Source: Anaerolineae bacterium (GTDB lineage Bacteria > Chloroflexota > Anaerolineae > B4-G1 > DUEL01). From it: 64,000 bases of DNA. Where the stretch lies: contig JANXCY010000001.1 of the NCBI GenBank assembly GCA_025060135.1, positions 77,226-141,225 of the forward strand. The letters are read 5' to 3'. The number at the start of each line of letters is the position of its first letter. The first letter of the stretch is position 1. Made by a program: the position numbers and the translations under genes. The notes below the pieces were generated by a model, which made no database searches, was not told the origin of the DNA, and saw nothing but the letters and a program-made list of their open reading frames with translations. Of this stretch, positions 51,456-62,400 are shown piece by piece.

Positions 51456-54400
51456 ATGAAGCGATTTTCGTTCCGAAGGTTCCGGAGTACGATAAGAGGC
51501 CAGGCGGCGGGGCTGGTGCTGTTCGTGTTTGTCGTCGCGCTGATCGGTGGGGTTATCAGCATTCGGGAGTTGACCCGAGTGCGCAATGCGATCATCACCA
51601 TGCAGGAATCGTCCACCCACGTGGAGATGGCCTGGGCAGCCGCCTATCAGACAGCCGAACTGGTGACGTATATTCGGGAAGGAGTTACCCAGGGGCTGAG
51701 CGGTCCGGAATTGAATCGGCTGGTTGCTCCTTCCCTGATCACCTTGGAAGTTCAGCGGCAGGCCCTGCGGGTCGAAGCCGCGCGCTTGCCCACCGGCAGC
51801 GACATTCAGGCTCGCATGGGGACCGTCGGGACCGTGCTGGGGAACGTCAGTGGCGTCTCCTGGCAGATTCTTCAGGCAGTAGAACGGGGAGATCCGGCAT
51901 GGGCCCGCTACCAGCTGGCCCAGTTGGAGGTGAACCATCGGCTGGTTCGGCAGGAGTCGGAAACGCTGGTCTCGCTGGCCCGGAAGCGTCATGCGCAGGC
52001 CCTGGCGGATGCCCGTCAGGCGGCCCGGCGGGTCTTTGCTGTGATTACGATGGCCGTGCTGGCGGTAACTTTGGCAGCAGCGGGCGCCGCTTCCCTGGCC
52101 CTGCGGGGAGTGATGACGGGCCTCTCCCTCCTCTCTACATCCGCCGAGCGACTGGCTGCGGGCCACCTGGAGGAACGGATACCGATACGGGGAGTGGAGG
52201 AGTTCCGCTCCCTGGCCCGGGCTTTCAATAATATGGCCTCTGAACTCCAGGGGCTGTACACCGGCTTGGAGCGGCTGGTAGCACAGCGGACGGAGGAACT
52301 GGCCCGCCGAACTGCTCAACTGGAGGCCGCGGCTACTGTGGCCCGCCGGGCGGCCGAAATTCGGGATATGAACGCCCTGCTGAACGAGATGGTGGCCCTG
52401 ATCGCTGAGCGCTTCGGGTTTTACCATGTGGGCATCTTCCTGGTGGACGAGGCTGGAGAGTATGCGGTTCTGCGAGCGGCCTCTTCGGAGGGCGGGCAAC
52501 GGATGCTGGCCCGGGGCCACCGCTTGGCCGTGGGCCGGGTTGGTATTGTGGGATACGTGGCGGGAACCGGTCAGCCCCGGATTGCGCTGGATGTGGGAAC
52601 GGATGCCGTCTTCTTTGACAACCCGGACCTGCCCCTCACCCGTTCGGAAATAGCCCTGCCGTTGAAAGTGGGAGAGCAGGTCCTCGGTGTACTGGATATT
52701 CAGTCCGAGAAGCCAGCGGCCTTCACCCGCGAGGATGTAGCGGTCCTGCAGACTATGGCCGACCAGATTGCGCTGGCGATGGAGAATGCTCGTCTGCTGG
52801 AGGAAAGCCGCCGGACGCTGGAGGAACTCCGTAGCCTTTATGGGGAGCGGGTCCGAGAGACCTGGGAACGGCTGGAGGACCTTCCGCCTGCCCTGGTCTA
52901 CGACCGCGTGGCGGTGATGCCAGCGGAGACCCTCCCTTCAACGCCCGTGTTGGAGGAGGCCCTGCGGCGGGGTCAGGTGGTCGCCCTCAGCGAACCGGAT
53001 AACGGTCGGGCGGTGATTGCCGCTCCCCTCCGTCTGCACGATGAGGTCATCGGCGCTATCGCTCTGGAAGAGGCCGGCGAGGCCCGCATCTGGACGGAGG
53101 ACGAAATTGCCCTGGTCCAGGCGGTCAGCGAACAGGTCGCGCTGGCGTTGGAAAGTGCCCGCCTCTATCAGATGGAGCAGCGCCGTCGTTTTATCGCCGA
53201 CACCCTTCAAGAAATCGCCCGTGTTGTCGGTTCCACCCTGGACCCAGAAGAAGTTACCGAGCGGTTGCTGGATCGGTTAGGGCGACTCATCCCTTATGAT
53301 GTGGCGGTCATTCACCTCCTGGTGGGAGAGCAGCGAGAGATTATCGGCGGGCGAGGAATGGATCTGGAGGTCATGCGGCGATGGCTGGAGAAGCAACCAC
53401 CGGTCTCCCAGGATCCGCTGTTGGCAGAGGTCCTGAACACCGGTATCCCGGCCCTGATCGCCGATACCCGGATGGACCCCCGCTGGAAGCGGAGCGGTGC
53501 CCGCTCCGCGATGGCCATCCCGATGGTTCTGGGCGAGGAAGTGATTGGTTTCCTGCTGATGGATCACCACCAGCCGAACATGTACGACGACGAGACGGTG
53601 GCGCTGGCGACCGCTGTGGCGTCCCAGGCAGCGGTGGCCATCCAGAATGCCCGTCTCTACTCCGAAGCGCAGGAGCGGGCCATGGAACAGGAGGGTCTGG
53701 CCCGCATCGCTGCCTTGGCCGTCTCCACCCTGGAACTGGAGCCGCTGCTGGAGGGGGTGTTGCAGGAGGCCCTCCCTCTGCTGGAATCGGAGAGCGCCGT
53801 GCTGTTTATGTATGATGAGGATACTCGGACTCTGCAGGCCCGGCTGGTGCTCCATCGGGGCGAATTTCTCCGGGAGACCCGGGGGTGGGAAGTTCCCATA
53901 GATGCTCCCGGAATGGAGCAGAGCATCTTTGTCCGGGGTGGGGCTTATTATTCCAATCTGGGCCCGGCAGACCCCAACCTGATCCCGGTTTATCTCCCGT
54001 ATCTGGAGCGGCTGGACGTCCGCAACTTCTGTGGTGTGGCCCTGCGGGTGCGAGATCAGAGCATTGGCGAACTGTATTTTGTCAATCGCCGGCGTGGTTT
54101 CGGGCACAACGAGATCCGCCTGGCAAGGGCGGTTGCTGGTTACATCGCCAACGCACTGGCCAACGCTCGCCTCTTTGCCGAGGCCCGTCTGCGGGCAGAA
54201 GAACTGGCTATTCTGAACGAACTGGGGCAGGCTCTGACTGCTCGCCTGGAGGTGGAGCAGGTCCTGGAAGAGGCCTATCGGGGAGCCAGCCGCCTGCTGG
54301 ATGCCACCAACTTCTACATCGCCCTGTGGGACCCCCAGCAGGAGGTGGTAAGTTTCCCGCTGGTGGTGGAGGAGAACCAGCGGCATCCTCCGAGAACTCG

Positions 54401-54842
54401 CCCCTTTGCCCGGGGGATGACCGAATACATTATCCAAAACCGGAAGCCGGTTCTGATAGAAGAAGACGTACCGGCCCGTCTGCAGGAGATGGGAGTGGAA
54501 CCCATTGGCCGGATGGCTCAATCCTGGCTGGGCGTGCCGCTGATCGTGGGCGAGCAGGTTCTGGGCGTGATGGCGGTGCAGAGTTACACCACCCCGCGTG
54601 CCTACGACCGCCACGACCTGGACCTGCTCACCGCGGTGGCCAGCCAGGTGGCCATTGCTCTGCAAAACGCCCGGTCCTATGAGGAGGCGCAACGCCGGGC
54701 CGAGCGGGAACGCATTATCCGCGAGGTAACCGCCCGAATCTGGGCCTCCCCCGACCTGGATACGGTCCTCCAGACTACGGCCCGGGAACTGGGCAAAGTT
54801 CTGGGTACTTCCCATACAGTGGTCCGGCTGGGAGGGGGGTAG
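51456..54842 (+). CDS. Large membrane receptor with HAMP and four or five GAF domains (receptor 6)
   Basis: The 1128-residue protein begins like receptor 3 (MKRFSFRRF against MERFSFRQF) with helices at 14-36 and 192-217 around a helical sensor, then HAMP (218-272) and the shared GAF (300-448). A shortened GAF (452-572) and three more GAF modules follow (580-735, 745-905, 915-1075), then the shared tail (1078-1128, RARRELG-type). It has no catalytic domain. The extra GAFs resemble those of the giant kinase downstream, which suggests module exchange. The ATG at 51456 follows GGAGG, and an upstream in-frame start at 51354 lacks membrane logic. Confidence 0.87.
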   Translation: MKRFSFRRFRSTIRGQAAGLVLFVFVVALIGGVISIRELTRVRNAIITMQESSTHVEMAWAAAYQTAELVTYIREGVTQGLSGPELNRLVAPSLITLEVQRQALRVEAARLPTGSDIQARMGTVGTVLGNVSGVSWQILQAVERGDPAWARYQLAQLEVNHRLVRQESETLVSLARKRHAQALADARQAARRVFAVITMAVLAVTLAAAGAASLALRGVMTGLSLLSTSAERLAAGHLEERIPIRGVEEFRSLARAFNNMASELQGLYTGLERLVAQRTEELARRTAQLEAAATVARRAAEIRDMNALLNEMVALIAERFGFYHVGIFLVDEAGEYAVLRAASSEGGQRMLARGHRLAVGRVGIVGYVAGTGQPRIALDVGTDAVFFDNPDLPLTRSEIALPLKVGEQVLGVLDIQSEKPAAFTREDVAVLQTMADQIALAMENARLLEESRRTLEELRSLYGERVRETWERLEDLPPALVYDRVAVMPAETLPSTPVLEEALRRGQVVALSEPDNGRAVIAAPLRLHDEVIGAIALEEAGEARIWTEDEIALVQAVSEQVALALESARLYQMEQRRRFIADTLQEIARVVGSTLDPEEVTERLLDRLGRLIPYDVAVIHLLVGEQREIIGGRGMDLEVMRRWLEKQPPVSQDPLLAEVLNTGIPALIADTRMDPRWKRSGARSAMAIPMVLGEEVIGFLLMDHHQPNMYDDETVALATAVASQAAVAIQNARLYSEAQERAMEQEGLARIAALAVSTLELEPLLEGVLQEALPLLESESAVLFMYDEDTRTLQARLVLHRGEFLRETRGWEVPIDAPGMEQSIFVRGGAYYSNLGPADPNLIPVYLPYLERLDVRNFCGVALRVRDQSIGELYFVNRRRGFGHNEIRLARAVAGYIANALANARLFAEARLRAEELAILNELGQALTARLEVEQVLEEAYRGASRLLDATNFYIALWDPQQEVVSFPLVVEENQRHPPRTRPFARGMTEYIIQNRKPVLIEEDVPARLQEMGVEPIGRMAQSWLGVPLIVGEQVLGVMAVQSYTTPRAYDRHDLDLLTAVASQVAIALQNARSYEEAQRRAERERIIREVTARIWASPDLDTVLQTTARELGKVLGTSHTVVRLGGG

Positions 54843-54851
54843 GCGTACTTC

Positions 54852-54945
54852 GTGTTCCGTGCTCCGTATCGGATAACAGGAGGTGAACCGGGGGAAAGCA
54901 CCACTGCAGCACTTCACCAACGACGCCACACGCAATACGCAGCAC
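54852..54945. repeat. Repeat patch with TTCCGTGCTCCGTAT and its inverted relic
   Basis: GTGTTCCGTGCTCCGTATC (about 54852-54870) is partly matched in reverse by ACACGCAATACGCAGCACGG (about 54928-54947). The words are those of the patches at 6640 and 22557. It lies between receptor 6 and the methyltransferase gene. Confidence 0.45.
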
Positions 54946-54962
54946 GGAAGGAGGGAGGATTC

Positions 54963-55757
54963 ATGCCCGAACAGAGCCTTCTGGATACCACCCGACCTAA
55001 CCCTGGCCGTATCTACGATTATCTTTTAGGCGGCCACCATAACTTTGAAATCGACCGGATGGTCGCAGAGCAAGTCCGGGTTTTGATTCCCTTCCTGCCC
55101 AAAGCAATGCGCATGATGCGCTGGTGTCTGCAGGACATCGCCCGGACGCTGACCTACGAGCGAGGGTACCGGTACATTATAGATTTTGCCTCGGGTCTTC
55201 CGACGATGGGGCACCTCCACACGGCGGTGGCTCCGGGCACTGTGGTCATCTATTCCGACCGGGACCCAATCTGTGTGGAGTACTCCAAGGAGATTCTGGG
55301 CGATACTCCCAACGTCTACTACTTCCAGGCCGACTGTCGCCGCCCGGAGGAACTCCTGAACCGCCCCGAGGTGCAGGAGATCCTGGGAGATAACCGGCGC
55401 GTGGCCTTTGTCTACTGGGGGATCACCATGTATATGACCGATGAGGACATTGCTCGTGTGGCCCGAGCTCTTTACGACTGGTCCGACAAGGAGAGTTGCT
55501 GGGCTGTGTTTGTGGCGGAGGGAGATCCAGATCATCCCAATGCACGGAAGTTTCTAGAGATATATCAGCAAATAGGCGAGTCGATTTATATGCGTCCCCT
55601 TTCCGTTTTTCGGGAGTTGGTCCAGCCCTGGCGCCCGGATGCGCTGGGATTTCGAACAATGGAGGAATGGCATGGCCTGCAAGATACAATGACCGAGGAA
55701 GATAAGCAGATTTTCGCTGCTGGCGGTGGCGGCTATGGAGTCTATCTAATCAAATAG
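54963..55757 (+). CDS. SAM-dependent methyltransferase of the PF04672 (DUF574) type
   Basis: The 264-residue protein has the family's N-terminal signature (RPNPGRIYDYLLGGHHNFEI, about 10-30), then YRYIIDFASGLPTMGHLHTA as the SAM-binding loop, VVIYSDRDPICVEYSKEIL with the acidic residue, VAFVYWGITMYMTDEDI and a final GGGGYGVYLIK. This family is common in actinomycetes and has few tested members, and its substrates are unknown. GGAGGGAGGA precedes the ATG. Its place between receptors and the giant kinase is suggestive, but no chemoreceptor-type methylation helices are seen here. Confidence 0.85.
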   Translation: MPEQSLLDTTRPNPGRIYDYLLGGHHNFEIDRMVAEQVRVLIPFLPKAMRMMRWCLQDIARTLTYERGYRYIIDFASGLPTMGHLHTAVAPGTVVIYSDRDPICVEYSKEILGDTPNVYYFQADCRRPEELLNRPEVQEILGDNRRVAFVYWGITMYMTDEDIARVARALYDWSDKESCWAVFVAEGDPDHPNARKFLEIYQQIGESIYMRPLSVFRELVQPWRPDALGFRTMEEWHGLQDTMTEEDKQIFAAGGGGYGVYLIK

Positions 55758-55768
55758 GGAGGGGTGCC

Positions 55769-56230
55769 ATGGGCGGTGGAGTTGGCATAGAGGAACTGCT
55801 GCAGCGCATGGAATCTGGTCGGGAAGCCCTCACCGCCCGGATGCGCGCGGCGCTGGAGGAACACGCCTTCACTAACCGCGCGCTCTTCCCGCCCCGGCAA
55901 CTGGCGGAATTCGCGCGGCAGGAGGCGGAATCCTTTCTGTCCTTCCTGCGCGACCCGGATGAAGCGATGGCCCGGGAGCGGGGCCGGAGCCTGGCCCGGC
56001 AGGGGCTGAGCCATCGGTCAGTCCTGGCTCTGACCCAGGCCCTGCAGGAAGTGGGCTGGGAAAGCGCCAACCCCGAGGTGGAACTCTGGCCCCCTTTCCA
56101 GCAGACCATTGGCCATTACGTCCGCGCACTCTTGGAAGGGTATATGGCCGCCCGGGAGGAAAGCATCCTGGAGCAGCAGGAAAAGACCCGCCAGGCGCTT
56201 CTGCGGGCCCTCCAGCAGCGGAGCGAATAA
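55769..56230 (+). CDS. Stand-alone RsbRD-N-like helical domain
   Basis: The 153-residue all-helical protein matches the N-terminal 150 residues of the giant kinase downstream in order: HAFTNRALFPPRQLAEFARQ aligns with ATLFTNRVTIRPAHLGQMAR, and LLEGYMAAREESILEQQEKT with FLEGYLEAREAMILEEQEGL. The pattern fits the RsbRD N-terminal (globin-like) sensor family known from stressosome proteins and kinases. It has no output domain. It starts 11 bases after the methyltransferase gene and is followed by a strong hairpin. It may form mixed dimers with the kinase. Confidence 0.7.
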   Translation: MGGGVGIEELLQRMESGREALTARMRAALEEHAFTNRALFPPRQLAEFARQEAESFLSFLRDPDEAMARERGRSLARQGLSHRSVLALTQALQEVGWESANPEVELWPPFQQTIGHYVRALLEGYMAAREESILEQQEKTRQALLRALQQRSE

Positions 56231-56235
56231 CGGCC

Positions 56236-56267
56236 TTTGCTGCGGCGGCCTGGCCCGCCGCAGCAAA
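56236..56267 (+). terminator. 13-bp hairpin after the RsbRD-N-like gene
   Basis: TTTGCTGCGGCGG (56236-56248) pairs fully with CCGCCGCAGCAAA (56255-56267). No T-run follows, so it may act with Rho or as a repeat element. It would separate the giant kinase into its own unit. Confidence 0.55.
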
Positions 56268-56474
56268 AGCCATCCTTCCGAAATCACTGGTGGGGTAGCC
56301 TGTACTGTAGCACAGGCCGTCAGGCCGATCCGATGGGGCAAATGGCTTTTGCAACATCCATTCGCCGGCACCCAGGGGAAGGATGTAATTCCTGGTAGGT
56401 CAGCAGTTCGTTATGGAACAGGGGGGCTCAGAAATCCAGAAACACGGATCGGGACCGGCGCGAGGAGATGAGGG

Positions 56475-59400
56475 ATGAGCCAATCCGGAATGATGGTCTC
56501 AAAAGAACTGATGGAATTCCTGGTTGCTGGTCGTGAGGAACTGGAACGGCGGTTGTGGGAATCGCTGCAGGCTACGCTGTTCACCAACCGCGTGACCATC
56601 CGCCCGGCGCACCTGGGGCAGATGGCCCGGGAGGAAACGGAGGCCTTTCTGGCCTTCCTGCAGGACGGCAACCTGACCCCGATTCGGGAGCGGGGCGCGC
56701 AGCGTCTCCGGGATGGGCTGGGAGAGAAGGCCGTCCTGGACCTGGCGACCGCTCTCCGGCTCTTCTGCGCGGCCCACCTGACGGGAGACCGGCTCGTGGA
56801 GGGCCTGCGGGTCGCCGATGCATACATGGGCGCTTTCCTGGAAGGCTATCTGGAGGCCCGTGAGGCGATGATCCTGGAGGAGCAGGAAGGCCTTCGGGCC
56901 GCTTTTGAGCGGGCGCTGGCTGATGCTGCCCGCCGGCTGGAGGTGGCAGTCGAGGTCGGGCGGAGTTTCTCCGCCATCCTGGACCTGGAGGAACTGCTCC
57001 GGACGGCTGTCCAGATGATCCGGGAACGGTTCAGCCTCTACTATGTGGGCATTTTCCTGACCGATGAGTATGGCCGGTGGGCAGTGCTCCGGGCCGGTGC
57101 CGGAGAGGAGGGAGCCGAAGGCCCGGCCCCGGGCTTCAAACTGGAGGTCGGAGGCGATTCGGCCATTGGCCAGTGCATGGCTCGTGGCGAGCCCCTGGTC
57201 TTCTATGAGGTCGGAGAGAGTTCGGCTCAATGGACCCCGTTACTTCCCGAGACCCGGGCGGAGGTGGTCCTGCCCCTGGTCGCGCGGGGCCGGATTGTGG
57301 GCGCTTTAACCCTGCAGAGCCGCCGGACTCCGGGTTTCACTCCCGAGGACGTAACGGCGTTCCAGATCCTTGCTCTGGAGGTCGCCGCGGCGTTGGAGAA
57401 TGCGCGGCTGCTTGCCGAAGCGCAGGCTCGGGCCCAAGAAGTGGAAAAAATCCACCGCCGCTACCTGCGGGAGGAATGGGACCGTTTCGTCTCGGAGGTC
57501 GCCGAGCATCGGCCGATCAGTTATGCCTACGACCAGGCCACCGGCTCGGTATCCCCCCTGCGGGATGGCCGTTGGCCCGGGCTGGAAGAAGTAACGCAGG
57601 AGCGGCGGACGGTGGCTCTCAGCGATGCGGCTTCCCTTCTTCCCTCACCCGATATGCCAGCCCTTCCGAAGGCCGCGCTGGCCGTCCCGCTCACCCTGCG
57701 GGAGGAAGTCATTGGTGCGGTGGGTTTCTATGAAATGGAGAGCCCGCGCGCCTGGTCTCCGGAGGAGATCGCACTGGTGGAGGCCATTTCGGCTCAGGTG
57801 GCGATGGCGATTGAGAATGCCCGCCTCTTTGAGCAGACCCAGCGGGCCCTGGCCGAGACCGAATTGCTGTATCAGGCCGGTGCGGAACTGAACGCGGCCC
57901 AATCCTATGATGAGGTTCTGGCCGTCCTGCAGAAATACACGCTTGTCGGCGAGGCGGACCGCAATGTGAGCCTGAACCTCTACGACCGGCCATGGGTCGG
58001 CGAAGATGTCCCGGAGTGGAGTATCCCTGTTGCCCGGTGGACACGACTATCCCCCGAGGCGTTAAGCGACCGCTATCCTCTGCGCGCTTTCCCTTCTGCT
58101 GCCCGTTTGCTCCGGCCTGACGCGCCGACCATCATCTCCGATGTCGCCACCGATGCCCAGATGGACGAACGAGCGCGGGCTCTTTATCGGGACCGCTTCC
58201 AGGCTGGAAGCACCATCTTTATCCCTCTGGTGGTGGCCGGGCAGTGGATCGGGTACATCAATGCCATTTACAGCCAGCCGCGCGAATTTCCCGAAGCGGG
58301 TGTACGCCGTTTAATGGCCCTGGCCGGTCAGGCCGCGATCGCGGTCCAGTCCATCCGCCGCCTGGAGCAGACCCAGCAGGCCCTGGCGGAGACGGAGGCC
58401 CTTTACCGGGCCGCTCGGGCCATCAGCGAGGCGACATCGGTGGAAGAGATCGCCCGGGGGGCAGCGCTGGTAGCCCCGCTCCTGGGTTGTACGGCCTGTG
58501 CTCTTACCGTTGCCACTCTGACCGACCCGGATGGGATCCCCACCCACGGCGACATCTATCCGGTGATGGCGGCCGGTGAGCAGTGGCTGACTTTCCCACC
58601 CATGCAGGCGTTTCCTATCGCAGACCCTCAGGCTGCCCGTCGGGTACTGGATGAGCCGGACTTTGTCCTGGTCTACGCCGACGTGGAGGACCCTGGATTG
58701 GACATTCCCAGCGTAGTTCGGGAGAACACCCGCAATATGGGTATGCGCGGGATGGTAACCGCCGGATTGAGCATGTTCGGACGGGCCCTGGGATTCCTGA
58801 GTTTCCTCAGCCCGAATCCAATCGCCGGTCTTTCCGAAGAGCAGAAGCACCGCATTCGCACCATTGCCGACCAGGTAGCGATAGCGCTGGAAAACCGCCG
58901 CCTGCTGGAGGAAACCACCCGCCGGGCGGCGCAATTGGCTACGGCTGCCGAAGTCTCCAGTGCGGCTTCGTCCATCCTCAGCCTGGAGGAACTCCTCCCC
59001 CAGACTGCTGAACTGATCCGCCAGCGGTTTAACCTCTATTATGTTGGTATCTTTCTGCTGGATGAGACGGGTCGCTGGGCCGTCCTGCGGGCCGGCACCG
59101 GTGAGGCCGGCCGCCAGATGCTGGAAATGGGCCACAAACTGGAGGTCGGCGGGAAGTCCATGATTGGCTGGTGTACGGCCAACGCCAAGGCCCGGATCGC
59201 GCTGGACGTGGGCGTGGAGGCCATCCGGTTTGATAACCCCCTCCTGCCCCATACCCGCTCCGAGATGGCCCTGCCGCTGGTTTCCCGGGGTCGGGTCATC
59301 GGCGCGATGACCATCCAGTCCGACCGTCCTGCTGCCTTCACCGAAGAAGACATCACGGTTCTGCAGACGATGGCGGATCAACTGGCGACAGCCATTGAGA

Positions 59401-62400
59401 ATGCCCGGCTCTTCGCCGAGACCGGTCAGGCCCTGATAGAGACTCGTGAACTCTTTGAGGCGGGGCGGGCCATCAGTGCCGCGACCACTCCGGCCGAAGT
59501 GGCACAGGCATTGGTCCGCTACGTTGCCCGCGCGGGCCTGGACCTGGCCCGGGTCCTGGTGCTGGAGCCGGTGGGCGATCGGCCAGCCTACGTCATCATG
59601 GGCGAGCACTGGGCCGTGGATGGGCGTCCGGTCCATCCATACGGCACCCGCCTTCCCATTGCCGACTTCGGCCTGCGTCAGTTCATCCAGCCCACAGAAG
59701 CCATCGTTGTGGAAGACATTCACAACGACCCCCGCGTGGATGCACAGGTTCGGATGGTCCTGGAAGTCCTGCGGCTGGGCTCCTTCGCTCTGGTCCCTAT
59801 CTCCATCGGTTCGCGGATGTTGGGTATGCTCCTGGTGGGGCGGGATGCTCCTGCCGTCTACCCGGAGAAACTGGTCCGCAACCTATGGACGCTCTGTGGT
59901 CAGGCTGCCATCGCCATGGAAAACCTGCGCCTGCTGGAGGAGACTCGCCGCCGGGCCCAGGAACTGGAGACTATCAACGAGATTGGACGCACCATCAGTT
60001 CGGTGCTGGACCCCCAGGCGGTGATGCGACAGATTGTAGACATCACCAAGTCCCGGTTCGGCTACCACTTTGTGGGCATCCTGCTGACGGAAGACCGCCA
60101 TCTGGTATTTGAGGACGGGAGCACCATCGGGAATTCGGCGCTGCGGCTTCCGCCGCGCACCATTATCCTGGATATTGAGCGCCCCGGGATCGCTACCGAT
60201 GCGGCGCGCGTCGGACAGCCGGTACTGGTCAACGATGTCCTGAGCGACCCCCGGTTTATCACGGTGCCGCAACTTTCGGCCACCCGCGCGGAACTGGCCG
60301 TTCCCATAGAGGTGAAAGGGAGAATCATCGGCGTGCTGGATGTTCACAGCGATCGGACCCATGCCTTTGGCCAGGCGGATGTGCTCCTGCTGACCTCGCT
60401 GGCGAGCGCGGCCGGGGTCGCGCTGGAGAATGCCCGTCTGTTCGCTGAGACGGAGGCGGAGGCTCACCGCCGGGCTCTCATCAGTGAGGTGCTCCAGGTG
60501 GCCGCCACCACAATGGACCCCTATGAATTGCTGCGCCGGGCAGCCGGAGCCATCGCGCGCCGGCTGGAGATGCCCACCCTGGTGATGGAGTGGGAGCCGG
60601 AGACCGAGGCCCTGCGACTGGTAACTGTTCACGGCGCCGATGGCGCAGAGATTCCGATGCCGTCAGACGGCCGGGTGAGTCGCCAGCAGGCCCCGTTGCT
60701 GGTCGATGCCCTGTTCCGATCCGAAACCACTGTCCTGCGGGATATTCCCCACACCACCACCGGACGGTTGGTGGGGCTGGCCCGTCAATGGGGACTGATG
60801 GACGCAGCGCTGGCGCCCATGCTGATTCGCGGTCAGCCGGTGGGACTGCTGGCCCTGGGCCGGCCACCCGGACATCCTCCCATTGATGAGGGAGAGATGG
60901 AGTTTCTGAACATCGTGGCGGGCAACCTGAGCGTGGCCTGGGAGAACGCCCGCCTCTACCAGGAGGCTGTGGAAACGGCGGAACGGCTCAAGGAAGTGGA
61001 CCGCCTCAAATCCCAGTTCCTGGCGAACATGTCCCACGAACTCCGGACGCCGCTGAACTCCATTATCGGCTTCTCTCGCGTTATCCTCAAGGGCATTGAC
61101 GGCCCCATCACCGAACAACAGCGGCAGGACCTGGAAGCCATCTTCAACAGCGGTCAGCATCTGCTGGGCCTCATCAACGACATTCTGGACATCTCCAAGA
61201 TCGAGGCCGGCAAGATGGAACTCTCCTTTGAGCCGACAGACCTGGGCGAGATTATCCGTGGCGTGATGTCCACCGCTATCGCGCTGGTGAAAGATAAGCC
61301 GATAGAACTCCAGCAATCCATTCCCCCCGAACTGCCCACCATTATTGCGGATAGCCGTCGTATCCGTCAGGTCCTCCTGAACCTGGTCTCCAACGCGGCC
61401 AAGTTCACCGATCAGGGTTTCATTCGGGTGGAAGCGCATGCGGATGAGGAGTTCGTAACCATCTCGGTCTCGGATAGCGGTATCGGAATCCCGCCGGAGA
61501 AACTGCCGCATATTTTTGAAGCCTTCACCCAGGTGGATGCTTCTCCCTCCCGCAAGTACGGCGGTACCGGGCTGGGATTGACTATCAGCAAGTCCTTTGT
61601 AGAACTCCACGGTGGGAAAATCTGGGTGGAGAGCGAACTGGGGAAGGGCTCTACCTTCACATTTATGCTTCCCATCCAGGGGCCTCCTCATCTCCGGATG
61701 GAGGTCCAGCCTGAGTTGGTGGAAGAAGCCCCGTCGCTGGAAGAGGCTCCCGCTCCTGAGGGGAAGGGAAGGCTGGTCCTCTGTGTGGACGATGACGAGG
61801 GCGTCATCACCCTGTTCCGCCGGTATCTGGACCGGCAGGGCTACCAAGTGGTCGGCCTGACCGACCCCTTCCAGGTCGTGGACATGGTCAAACAGGTCCG
61901 GCCCTTTGCCATCACCCTGGATGTGATGATGCCGGGCAAGGACGGGTGGCAGGTCATTCAGGAACTGAAGGCGGACCCCGAAACCCGGGACATCCCGGTC
62001 ATTATGTGCACCATCGTGGCGGAAAAAGGGAAGGGATTAAGCCTGGGAGCCGCAGACTACCTGGTTAAACCGATCCTGGAGCAGGATCTCCTGGCCGCGT
62101 TGGAGCGTCTGGACCGGGAAGAAGGCCGCCACCGGGTCTTGATCGTGGACGACCAGCCGGAAGACCGTCATCTTCTGCGGCGGATTATTGAGAGCCAGGA
62201 AGGGTACGAGGTAACGGAAGCCGCCAGCGGTCAGGAGGCCATCCTCCTGGTCCGTCAGCGACGTCCGCACATTATCATCTTGGACCTCTTGATGCCGGAG
62301 ATGGACGGGTTCGCTGTATTGGAGGCACTGAAGGCGGACGAACTCACCCGTTCCATCCCCATCATCGTTGTTACCGCCAAAGAATTAACGGAACGGGATA

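Noticed and set aside
49467-52520. A 1017-codon leftward frame opposite receptors 5 and 6
   Set aside because: It mirrors the conserved GAF coding sequence and repeats the same shadow words (HPLPALRRG) as other antisense frames. It has no start site or domain.
37787-54842. Methyl-accepting chemotaxis proteins
   Set aside because: The receptors have HAMP or multi-helix membrane parts but no MCP signalling hairpin, so they were not called chemoreceptors.
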